A program made the translations under genes and the position numbers. A DNA stretch of 64,000 nt from positions 110,659 to 174,658 of the forward strand of contig CAMBFG010000004.1 of NCBI GenBank assembly GCA_945865925.1, read 5' to 3'. This document shows, piece after piece, positions 57,421-64,000 of the stretch; the stretch's first letter is position 1; each line of letters opens with the position of its first letter. This stretch comes from Dehalococcoides mccartyi. Its GTDB lineage: Bacteria; Chloroflexota; Dehalococcoidia; UBA2979. The notes beneath the pieces were generated by a model. The model saw only the letters and a program-made list of their open reading frames with translations, was not told where the DNA came from and did not search any database.

Positions 57421-59460
57421 GTGCGGCGGCGCCTTCGCGTCTGGCTTGGGGCGTCCCTCGTGGGCGTTGTCCTCGGTGCGGCGGTGCTGGCACCGGCGCG
57501 GTCGGACGGTAACCTCCTGCCCAACGGTGGCTTCGAACTGGGCACCCAGAAGTGGGCTGCGCCGATCGGTGCCACGCTCGCCGTGAACGCCTCGGTCCCA
57601 CCGATCGAGGGCGCCAGCGCGGCACTCCTGACCTCGACCACCGCCGGCACGATGTCGCTCGCGAGTCAGTACTGGGAGACGGCGGCCACTCCGGCGTGGA
57701 CCTACGCGCTCAGTGCCTTCCTCCGCGACAACGAGGCGTCGACCTCCGGCGCGCAGGTGAAGCTCGCGATCCTCGGTGCCGGCGACGTCGTGATCGCTGA
57801 GCAGGCGACGTTCCTCGGTGGTTCCGACAGCGCCTCGTTCCGTGCGCTGTCGGCGACCGTTGCTGCGCCCGCCGGTGCGCTCTGGGTGCGCGTGACCTTC
57901 ACGGCGCAGGCCTCGGCGGGTGGGGCACACCTCTCGATCGACGGCGTGAGCGTGACCGGCACCCCACCGCCACCACCGCCGCCACCACCGCCGGCGACCC
58001 CGACGGCCCCAGCGGCCCCGCCCGTCATCGATGCCCCTTTCGAGGCGCCGCCAGCTTCGACACCTGTCACCGTCGCGACCCCACGCGCGACCACAACCCG
58101 TACGCCGACACCTATCCCGACCCCGACGGCAACTCCTGTCCCGCCGCCCGGCTTCGTTTTGCGCAACGCGGACTTCGCGCAGGGGACGACGGGCTGGAGC
58201 GTCACGCGAGGGCGCATGAGCGCCGCCTCGATGCTCGATGGGCAAGGGCAGTCGCTGGTGTTGACCGCCGAGGACTCCTCGACGGTCTGGGTGCAACAGA
58301 CGGTCGCCGTCACGCCCCGCGGCTGGTTCGCCGCCAGCGCGCTCCTCGAGCCATTCGATGGGATCGAGGCCGCGTGGTTGCGCATCGCGTGGTACGCGAG
58401 CGCGGATGGCAGCGGCGCACAACTCAGCACGGAGGATTCGCCCGCGGTGACCTCGGCCACGCCGACCGCGATGGTGCGCAGTGCCTACGAGGTCGTCTCG
58501 ACCGGGCCGGTGCAGGCGCCAGCAGAAGCGCACAGCGCGCGCGTGCGCATCCTCCTGCGTGCTACCACCGAACGTGGTGCCGCTGTCGCCATCGACGACG
58601 TGACGTTCGCCGCGAGCGAGCCAGCGGAGGCAGCACCACCCTCTCCGGCGGCGCGTGTGCAGTCGACACCTAGTGCCACACCGATCGCGAGCCCGACGCC
58701 GCCACCGCGCACGGCGAGCGCACCCACCCCCGAGCCCGCGGACGACGCACCCACCGTCGCGAGCGATGGTGTCCCACGCACCACCTCGAACGCCACGACG
58801 GCGGCGCAGCGCCGGCTTCGGATCACCGAGATCGTGAGTGACACCGGAGAGTCGGGAGCGGACGGCGACTTTGAGTGGATCGAGGTGATGAACACAGGCG
58901 GCGAGGCGGCAAGCCTCGCGGGGATCTCGCTACGCGACCGGCGTACCGGGAACGTGCTACCGCCGTACACGCTCGACCCGGGCACCGTGGTCGTGATCGC
59001 TGCGCCGGGCGCGAACATTCCGGACGGCGTCCCGTTGATCCGCCTGCGTCGCGCGATCGGCAACGGGCTGGGCAACACGGGCGACCGCGTCGCCCTCGTC
59101 GCGGCGGATGGCCGCGAGATCGACGCCGTCGCCTACGGCGAGGGTGCCGAGGAGGGCGATGAGCCGCTGCCAGCGCCCGGTCCCGGCCAGTCCCTCGAAC
59201 GGCTCTTCTCGCCGGCAGGACTCCTGCTGGAAGCGCGGGTCACCGACTCTCCCACGCCAGGTGTCGCACCCGAGGCGAAGTCCGAGTCCTCGCGCGCCTC
59301 ACGAGGCGGCACCGCCGCCGGGGTCCCCTCGGCCCTCACGGCGGCCGAAGGCCTCGCTCCTTCGTGGCTCGCGCTCATCGGGCTGGCGGGTGGCCTGCTG
59401 CTGGGCGCGGGAGCGGTACGAGCGGCCTCGGTCGCGCGGGGACGGGATATCGAGGCCTAG
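57421..59460 (+). CDS. Lamin-tail-domain surface protein with beta-sandwich modules
   Basis: A 679-residue secreted or membrane-anchored protein, GTG start after GGAGG. N-terminal signal sequence (VRRRLRVWLGASLVGVVLGA). Two carbohydrate-binding-like beta-sandwich modules follow, the first at about 30-180 (NLLPNGGFELG...) and the second starting FVLRNADFAQGTTGWSV, separated by a Pro/Thr-rich linker. A second linker leads to a lamin-tail (LTD) domain (RITEIVSDTGESGADGDFEWIEVMN...). The C terminus has one membrane helix (LALIGLAGGLLLGAGA) with a basic end, so it is probably cell-surface anchored. Function unknown. Confidence 0.85.
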   Translation: MRRRLRVWLGASLVGVVLGAAVLAPARSDGNLLPNGGFELGTQKWAAPIGATLAVNASVPPIEGASAALLTSTTAGTMSLASQYWETAATPAWTYALSAFLRDNEASTSGAQVKLAILGAGDVVIAEQATFLGGSDSASFRALSATVAAPAGALWVRVTFTAQASAGGAHLSIDGVSVTGTPPPPPPPPPPATPTAPAAPPVIDAPFEAPPASTPVTVATPRATTTRTPTPIPTPTATPVPPPGFVLRNADFAQGTTGWSVTRGRMSAASMLDGQGQSLVLTAEDSSTVWVQQTVAVTPRGWFAASALLEPFDGIEAAWLRIAWYASADGSGAQLSTEDSPAVTSATPTAMVRSAYEVVSTGPVQAPAEAHSARVRILLRATTERGAAVAIDDVTFAASEPAEAAPPSPAARVQSTPSATPIASPTPPPRTASAPTPEPADDAPTVASDGVPRTTSNATTAAQRRLRITEIVSDTGESGADGDFEWIEVMNTGGEAASLAGISLRDRRTGNVLPPYTLDPGTVVVIAAPGANIPDGVPLIRLRRAIGNGLGNTGDRVALVAADGREIDAVAYGEGAEEGDEPLPAPGPGQSLERLFSPAGLLLEARVTDSPTPGVAPEAKSESSRASRGGTAAGVPSALTAAEGLAPSWLALIGLAGGLLLGAGAVRAASVARGRDIEA

Positions 59461-59498
59461 CGAGTGCGCGCTGTTACGATCGGTGTGGAGGCCAGCGC

Positions 59499-60422
59499 AT
59501 GCCGCACACCATCCTGCTCGCCGAGCCGCGCGGCTTCTGCGCCGGTGTCGTCCGCGCCATCGACGTCCTCAACCAGGTCCTCGATGCCGAGGCGGGCCCC
59601 GTCTATGCCTTCCACGAGATTGTGCACAACAAGTACGTCGTCGACGGCTTCCGCGAGCGCGGCGCGATCTTCGTCGAGTCCGTCGAGGAGGTTCCGGTCG
59701 GGTCGCGCATCGTCTTCTCCGCACACGGCGTCGCCCCCGCCGTCATCGCCTCCGCCCGCGAGCGAGGGCTGCGCGTCATCGACGCGACGTGTCCGCTCGT
59801 TACCAAGGTGCATCTGGAGGCGAAGAAGGCGGCGAAGGACGGCTTCGAGATCCTCCTCGTCGGTCACGAGGGGCACGACGAGGTCGAGGGCACAAAGGGC
59901 GAAGCACCTGATCGCACGCGTGTCGTCGACAGTCGCCGCGACGTGCAGGCGCTCGGCGAGCCGGGTCGCCCGGTCTTCGTCGTGACGCAGACGACGCTGT
60001 CCGTCGACGACACGGCCGACACCATTGCGGCCGTGCGCGAGCGCTTCCCCAACGCGCAGATCCGCAACGACATCTGTTACGCGACGACGAACCGCCAGGC
60101 AGCGGTGAAGGTCCTTGCCGAGCGGGCCGGACTCGTGATCGTCGTCGGCTCAGCGAACTCATCGAACTCCGTCCGGCTGTGTGAGGTGGCACGTGCGATG
60201 GGAACGCCGGCCTACCGCGTTGACGGCATCTCCGAGATCGACCCCGCCTGGTATGAGGGCGTCGAGGTCGTCGGCCTGACGGCCGGGGCGTCCGTGCCGG
60301 ACGACCTGCTCCAGCCGATCATCGAAGACTTGCGAGCACGCGGCGTGACCCGCATCGAGCCGGTGGTAGTCGCGGAAGAAACGGTGGAGTTTCGCCTGCC
60401 GGAGGAACTCGAAGTCCGCTAG
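59499..60422 (+). CDS. ispH: 4-hydroxy-3-methylbut-2-enyl diphosphate reductase
   Basis: A 307-residue [4Fe-4S] enzyme of the MEP isoprenoid pathway that makes IPP and DMAPP. The three cluster Cys are Cys14 (RGFCAGV), Cys98 (DATCPLV) and Cys193 (NDICYATTNRQ). HNK, SAHGV and VGHEGHDEVEG hold the substrate His residues. Start ATG 59499. Its stop overlaps the response regulator stop by four bases (CTAG), convergent. Confidence 0.95.
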   Translation: MPHTILLAEPRGFCAGVVRAIDVLNQVLDAEAGPVYAFHEIVHNKYVVDGFRERGAIFVESVEEVPVGSRIVFSAHGVAPAVIASARERGLRVIDATCPLVTKVHLEAKKAAKDGFEILLVGHEGHDEVEGTKGEAPDRTRVVDSRRDVQALGEPGRPVFVVTQTTLSVDDTADTIAAVRERFPNAQIRNDICYATTNRQAAVKVLAERAGLVIVVGSANSSNSVRLCEVARAMGTPAYRVDGISEIDPAWYEGVEVVGLTAGASVPDDLLQPIIEDLRARGVTRIEPVVVAEETVEFRLPEELEVR

Positions 60423-61297
60423 CGGATCACGTACCCCACGCCTCGGATGGTCGTCACCACGTCGGGCGCCCCGGCCTTCGCGAGTTTCGAGCGCAGGCGT
60501 GAGATGTGCGCCTCCACGAAGTTCCGCGAACCAAACGTCTCGTACCCCCAGATTGCGAGTGAGAGTGCGTCCGGGCTGATCACTTCACTGCGCCGGTCGA
60601 GGAGCACGCGGAGTACCGAGAACTCCTTGGGCGTGAGGTCCACGATCACACTCCCGACGAATGCCTCATGCGAGCGCATGCGCAGCAGGAGGCCACCCGG
60701 CCCTGCCAGCTCTTCGCTGACGCGCGCGCTTGACCCGCGCACTCGGCGGAGTAGCGCTCGAGTGCGTCGCCCGAGTTCTTGTACCTCGACGGGCTTCAGC
60801 ACGTAGTCGTCCGCGCCGAGGTCGAAGCCGGCGACGCGCTCTGCGAGGCTGTTGGCACCGGTCATCATCATGACCGGGATGTCGCTGCGTTCCCGCAACT
60901 GACGGAGCGCCTCGAACCCTGACAGCCCCGAAGACCCAACATCGAGGATCATGAGATCGAATGCAGACTCCTCGAGGATCTCGAGTGCCGCCTCCGCCGA
61001 CGCAAGTTCGGTGACGTCTGCGCCATCCGCATTCAACACGTCGCGGATGATCTTGCGCACGAGCGGATCGGCATCAACGACTAGGAGGTGGGTGCCGCGC
61101 AATTCCCCATCGCGGAGTAACCCGCCCTCACCCGGTACGGAACGTGGCGGGGGGATGGCAGAAGTCCGAGCACAGGGGCCTGCGTGGAACAGACCGTCCG
61201 AAGCTGAGTCGGGGGGCCTAGGTTGAGCGGGCTCGGGACGCCGAGACGTCAAGGCGAACAACCAAATTCCAAGCACCCACAAACCACCCGGGTGCAT
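60419..61297 (-). CDS. OmpR-family response regulator with N-terminal extension
   Basis: A 292-residue response regulator. The receiver domain begins near residue 69 (THLLVVDADPLVRK), with phospho-acceptor Asp119 in LMILDVGSS, switch Thr146 (MMMTG) and Lys168 (VLKPVE). The winged-helix output domain has VDLTPKEFSVLRVLL and SRNFVEAHISRLRSKL. The first 68 residues are not part of the family: they include a hydrophobic stretch GGLWVLGIWLFALT. I see no better in-frame ATG or GTG for a standard start, so either the start is non-AUG or the extension is real. No histidine kinase gene lies nearby. Confidence 0.85.
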   Translation of the reverse strand: MHPGGLWVLGIWLFALTSRRPEPAQPRPPDSASDGLFHAGPCARTSAIPPPRSVPGEGGLLRDGELRGTHLLVVDADPLVRKIIRDVLNADGADVTELASAEAALEILEESAFDLMILDVGSSGLSGFEALRQLRERSDIPVMMMTGANSLAERVAGFDLGADDYVLKPVEVQELGRRTRALLRRVRGSSARVSEELAGPGGLLLRMRSHEAFVGSVIVDLTPKEFSVLRVLLDRRSEVISPDALSLAIWGYETFGSRNFVEAHISRLRSKLAKAGAPDVVTTIRGVGYVIR

Positions 61298-61404
61298 AGA
61301 GGCAGGATATCGACCTGGATCGACTCCGGTGTTCGAGAAGTGTGAAGAGGTTGTGAGGGCATCGTCAGACTCGTCAGTCTCACAACGGAGTGCTCAGACG
61401 CCGA
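61298..61404. other. Short gap between the response regulator and SCO1664 genes
   Basis: About 107 bases with relatively A/T-rich content near 61325-61385. It likely contains the promoter of the response regulator, read leftwards. No ORF or clear terminator seen. Confidence 0.3.
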
Positions 61405-62154
61405 TCACACCATTGGCCAGGGCACACACCGCCACGGATACATCTCCGGCAATACCGGATCGGCCAGCAGCGCCTCGCACCGTGCCACCAACGCGCGGCG
61501 TTCCGGATCGCTGAGCGGCGCCAACAGTGCGGCCGCCTCTGAGGCCTCCGACGCCACCGCATCGCGCGCGCAGGCAATCGATTCGCACCACTTCTCGGGG
61601 ATGCGCGTGCCCGCATAGTCCCAGATCACCGTGCGCAACTTCTGGTCCTCGTGGAAGCAGAGGCCGTTGTCGATGCCCCACAGCCGGCCTTCGGGGTCGA
61701 GCAGCACGTGGCCGCCCTTCCGGTCCGCGTTGTTGGCGAGCAGGTCGAAGACCGCCATCCGCACCAGCGCTTCGTCGTGTGCATCGCCCTCGCGCAGTTC
61801 GAAGTAGTGCTGCGATGGGTCATGCTCGATGAATAGCTGCAGCGACCCGGCACCTCGAGGGCCGTCCGGCCGCAGCACCGTCGGCGGCACGATCGGCCAG
61901 CCGAGCAGTCGTGCGAAGTCGTACGCCGCCACCTCGCGCCGGTCGAGTCCACCAGGAAAGTCCCACAGCGGGTTCTCGCCGTCGCGCGGCTTGTACACCG
62001 CGAGGCCTTCACCGTGCTCGGGGTGAGAGAGCCGGGCGAGGTAGACGTCGTTCGAGGAGTAGGGAATGAACCGCAGTTCGCCGAACGTCGCCTCGCGCAG
62101 GGCGTCCTCCACCCACAGGTCGTCCGGCCGCCACGCATTGCTCAGCGTCGCCAT
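61405..62154 (-). CDS. SCO1664 family protein (PI3/4-kinase-like fold)
   Basis: A 249-residue protein of the SCO1664 conserved family. The kinase-like core is recognisable as LAVYKPRDGENPLWDFPGGLDRREVAAYD, the catalytic loop-like FDLLANNADRKGGHVLL, and the metal-binding GIDNGLCFH. The relation to PI3/4 kinases or HipA-like kinases is distant; function is unknown. It is the third gene of an operon with the IMPase and DehI-like genes. Confidence 0.85.
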   Translation of the reverse strand: MATLSNAWRPDDLWVEDALREATFGELRFIPYSSNDVYLARLSHPEHGEGLAVYKPRDGENPLWDFPGGLDRREVAAYDFARLLGWPIVPPTVLRPDGPRGAGSLQLFIEHDPSQHYFELREGDAHDEALVRMAVFDLLANNADRKGGHVLLDPEGRLWGIDNGLCFHEDQKLRTVIWDYAGTRIPEKWCESIACARDAVASEASEAAALLAPLSDPERRALVARCEALLADPVLPEMYPWRCVPWPMV

Positions 62155-62165
62155 CGAGGCCTGCC

Positions 62166-62993
62166 TTACGCCTGCACGACTTCGCGCGCCCGCACACCCA
62201 GCCCCAGCCGCATCGCCTCCGCGTGCATGATCATCATCGCAACGGCAGGCAATGCGTCGTCGACCGCCACGCGGGCCGCGTCGATCGTGGCGTCGTCAAG
62301 GCCAGCCGCACGCAGGGCCGCGGGGTCGGCCTCCAGTGGCTCGGCTAGGAATCGCGCGCCGGAGCGAGCGTAGAAGTAGAGCCCGCGCCCGCGCCGCCGG
62401 AACGGCGGGTACGCCGCCAGGTGCTGCAGTTCCTCCCACGCTACCTCGAGGTAACGCGGCCAGACGGCGACCGCGCGGTAGAGGTCCGGCGGCGTGTCGA
62501 GGTTCATCGCAGCGGCGACCTCGGGCAGCAGACCTGCCTCAGGCGATGCGAGCCGCAGATCGAGCACGAGGTGGCTGCGTTCGCGCTCGGTCACCTCGCG
62601 TGGGTCGGCCTTGCCGTAGCCACCGACGCGGTCGCGCCCGAACGCCTCGGCAAGCGCGGCGAGCAGTAGCAGCAGTTGCGGCTGCCCGTAGTGGAAGACA
62701 TCGATGGCCTCGAGAATGGAGGCGACATCGCTCTCGACCACGCCCGCCTCGCGAAGTGCCTCGGGCGTGAGCACGGGCTCGTACGACGCCTCGACCTCGG
62801 CCAGCGCCATGTCAGCGAGGTAGAGCGCGGACCCGAGGAACCCCGCTGCGTCCACGGACGAGGCAACGCGCGGCCACACGACCTCGAGGTAGCCCGGGGC
62901 GACCTCCGCCAGCCGCGCGATGGGCGACGGCACGATCGGAGCGCGCAGCGCGAGGCGCACGTCCTCCACGACCTGCGTTGCTCGCGCTGTCAT
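62166..62993 (-). CDS. DehI-like/AhpD-like all-helical protein
   Basis: A 275-residue predominantly helical protein with a repeated pattern YLEVVWPRVASSVDAAGFLG and YLEVAWEELQHLAAYPPFRR, resembling the two-repeat halocarboxylic acid dehalogenase DehI family, an AhpD-like fold. No Cys pair of AhpD peroxidases is seen. Catalysis as a dehalogenase is not proven; the assignment is by pattern memory. Coupled to the upstream IMPase by an ATGA overlap. Confidence 0.55.
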   Translation of the reverse strand: MTARATQVVEDVRLALRAPIVPSPIARLAEVAPGYLEVVWPRVASSVDAAGFLGSALYLADMALAEVEASYEPVLTPEALREAGVVESDVASILEAIDVFHYGQPQLLLLLAALAEAFGRDRVGGYGKADPREVTERERSHLVLDLRLASPEAGLLPEVAAAMNLDTPPDLYRAVAVWPRYLEVAWEELQHLAAYPPFRRRGRGLYFYARSGARFLAEPLEADPAALRAAGLDDATIDAARVAVDDALPAVAMMIMHAEAMRLGLGVRAREVVQA

Positions 62994-63922
62994 CGATGCC
63001 TCGCGGTGAGCCGTCGGCGGATCTGCGCGAGCAGACTCGGCGGGCGCTGCCGTTCGCGGATCAGCCGTGTCGCCTCGGTGGTACCGAGGACGAGCGGGGC
63101 GCGCCAGTCGCGCACGCTCGGCGCGCGGTCCTGTCCCTTCGGGGCCTTCGCTGGCGCAACGAAGCGCTCCAACGGCTGCCATGCACCGCCCTCGCGCGTC
63201 CACGCTTCGAGGCCTGCTGCTCGTACGAGGACGACACCGGCCGCAACGTCCCACAGTTTCAATCCCCAGAACGGCACGGAGGTGAAGATGCCGGCGGCGA
63301 CGTACGCGCACTCCAGCGCGGCGCTGCCCGTCACCCGGTGATCCCACTCGCGTGTCCCGCCGGGCGAACCGCCCGGTGCTGCCGCCAGCCGTCGTTTCAC
63401 CACCGTCGTCCGCGCGCCCACCTCGACGCCATCGAGCGCAAGCGTGCCACCGAGGTGGGCGTGGTAGACCCCCGCGCGCAGGGCAGGCGTGCTCGCGCAC
63501 CAGATCGCACCGGCGACCGGACGTCCGTAGTGGAGGACACCGATCGAGACGGCGAACAGCGGAAAGCCGTTGACGAAGTTCGCCGTGCCGTCGACAGGGT
63601 CGATCACCCACAACCACTCGGCGTCAGCGGCGGGGAGCGTGTCGACTTCCTCGCCCACGATCGCGTGGCCCGGGAACTGCGCGCCGACACGTCCGCGGAT
63701 GATCGCCTCGACCGCGCGGTCGACCTCGGACACCGGGTCGCCGGTGTCCTCTTTGCCCTTGCGGTCGGCCTTGTACGCGACATCGATGGTGCGTCCGAGC
63801 GCCGCCTGTGCCTCCGCGCCCGCCGCCCGCGCGAGTTCGACCGCGAGCGCCTCCACCTCGACGAGCAGGGCTTCCGCAGGCAGCGCGGGCAACCCGGTCG
63901 TCGAGGGCGCGCCCGCAGTCAT
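62990..63922 (-). CDS. Inositol monophosphatase family protein
   Basis: A 310-residue IMPase-fold Mg2+-dependent phosphatase. The metal-binding Glu is in HAIVGEEVD, the signature is WVIDPVDGTANFVNG, and the last metal Asp is in GLKLWDVAAG. Substrate may be inositol-1-phosphate, histidinol phosphate, FBP or PAP; not decidable. First of a three-gene operon with the DehI-like and SCO1664 genes. The longer C-terminal tail ends QIRRRLTARHR. Confidence 0.9.
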   Translation of the reverse strand: MTAGAPSTTGLPALPAEALLVEVEALAVELARAAGAEAQAALGRTIDVAYKADRKGKEDTGDPVSEVDRAVEAIIRGRVGAQFPGHAIVGEEVDTLPAADAEWLWVIDPVDGTANFVNGFPLFAVSIGVLHYGRPVAGAIWCASTPALRAGVYHAHLGGTLALDGVEVGARTTVVKRRLAAAPGGSPGGTREWDHRVTGSAALECAYVAAGIFTSVPFWGLKLWDVAAGVVLVRAAGLEAWTREGGAWQPLERFVAPAKAPKGQDRAPSVRDWRAPLVLGTTEATRLIRERQRPPSLLAQIRRRLTARHR

Positions 63923-63925
63923 CGC

Positions 63926-64000
63926 CTAGACCTTCGTACCGAAGTCGGTGCCGATGGTGAGCAGCCGCCCGCGCTGCTGAGTGACCATCGTGCCGCGCGT
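63926..64000 (-). CDS. C-terminal end of a CDS running off the right edge
   Basis: The minus-strand frame ending at the TAG at 63926-63928 reads TMVTQQRGRLLTIGTDFG and two dozen residues in total. The stretch RGRLLTIGTDFG resembles the middle of an SDR, but here it is close to the stop, so it may be a different protein or a truncated one. It lies 3 bases upstream of the IMPase ATG and would be its operon neighbour. Too short for a function. Confidence 0.35.
   Translation of the reverse strand, partial: TRGTMVTQQRGRLLTIGTDFGTKV

Noticed and set aside
63926-64000. SDR pseudogene at the right edge
   Set aside because: The SDR-like GRLLTIGTDFG match is short and the sequence ends at the window edge, so truncation cannot be judged.
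1-64000. Phage, insertion sequence or integrative element
   Set aside because: No transposase, integrase, terminal repeats or tRNA-linked attachment site was seen; gene order looks like ordinary chromosome.

Overview
The window is a 64-kb, very GC-rich bacterial chromosome segment with dense, short-gapped genes on both strands and no tRNA, rRNA, CRISPR array or mobile element that I can see. Gene content suggests a Chloroflexota bacterium, most likely class Dehalococcoidia of the heterotrophic, Tepidiforma-like type. The reasons are many acyl-CoA dehydrogenases, CaiB-type CoA-transferases, SDRs and luciferase-like oxidoreductases, PT-rich secreted proteins with a lamin-tail domain, a cyanobacterial-like second ClpS, and a SCO1664-family kinase-like protein. 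The lineage is inference; no marker gene was aligned.

Layout. 0-6.4 kb: end of a lipoprotein gene, an SDR-GNAT operon, a small membrane protein plus SIS-domain protein, a DUF3052 protein, and two tandem near-identical acyl-CoA dehydrogenases, each with a strong terminator. 6.5-9.8 kb: a single-ORF fusion of a luciferase-like monooxygenase to an alpha/beta hydrolase, then an HSL-type esterase. 9.9-14.1 kb: a full-length Lhr helicase. 14.2-18.8 kb: an orphan membrane protein, a VOC protein, an SDR, an acyl-CoA dehydrogenase and an MFS exporter with a 17-codon leader ORF. 19.2-23.5 kb: a TPR protein coupled to an ammonium transporter with an extra N-terminal membrane/PH-like module, then a CPA2 antiporter. 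23.5-28.1 kb: a copper operon (HMA protein, CsoR, CopA) behind a CsoR-type operator, followed by another acyl-CoA dehydrogenase.

28.2-45.9 kb is mostly lipid, CoA and hydrolase metabolism: MFS, three separate hydrolase types, an Eis-like acetyltransferase coupled to a double CaiB CoA-transferase, a bipartite MaoC hydratase pair, an LhgO-like oxidase with a sugar nucleotidyltransferase, ClpS, AlkD, an acyl-CoA ligase, and an operon of a crotonase with two duplicated hydrolases. 46-50.2 kb: TSUP permease, PPOX-type flavoprotein, a second ClpS, a double GNAT, a GGQ release-factor-like protein with a C-terminal HTH, and argC. 50.3-55.8 kb: an ECF sigma factor with a strongly structured leader, coupled to a FecR-domain PT-repeat protein, plus MscS and DUF6159 membrane proteins. 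55.3-64 kb: DUF1684-YqeC facing MobA (molybdenum cofactor), a lamin-tail surface protein, ispH, an orphan response regulator, and an IMPase-DehI-SCO1664 operon.

No large unknown system such as a defence island or biosynthetic cluster is evident. The most unusual items are domain fusions and coupled pairs: the monooxygenase-hydrolase fusion, the Amt fusion with TPR partner, the half-inactive double CoA-transferase, the MFS leader ORF, the copper protein with a second Cys/His cluster, and the sigma-factor leader.
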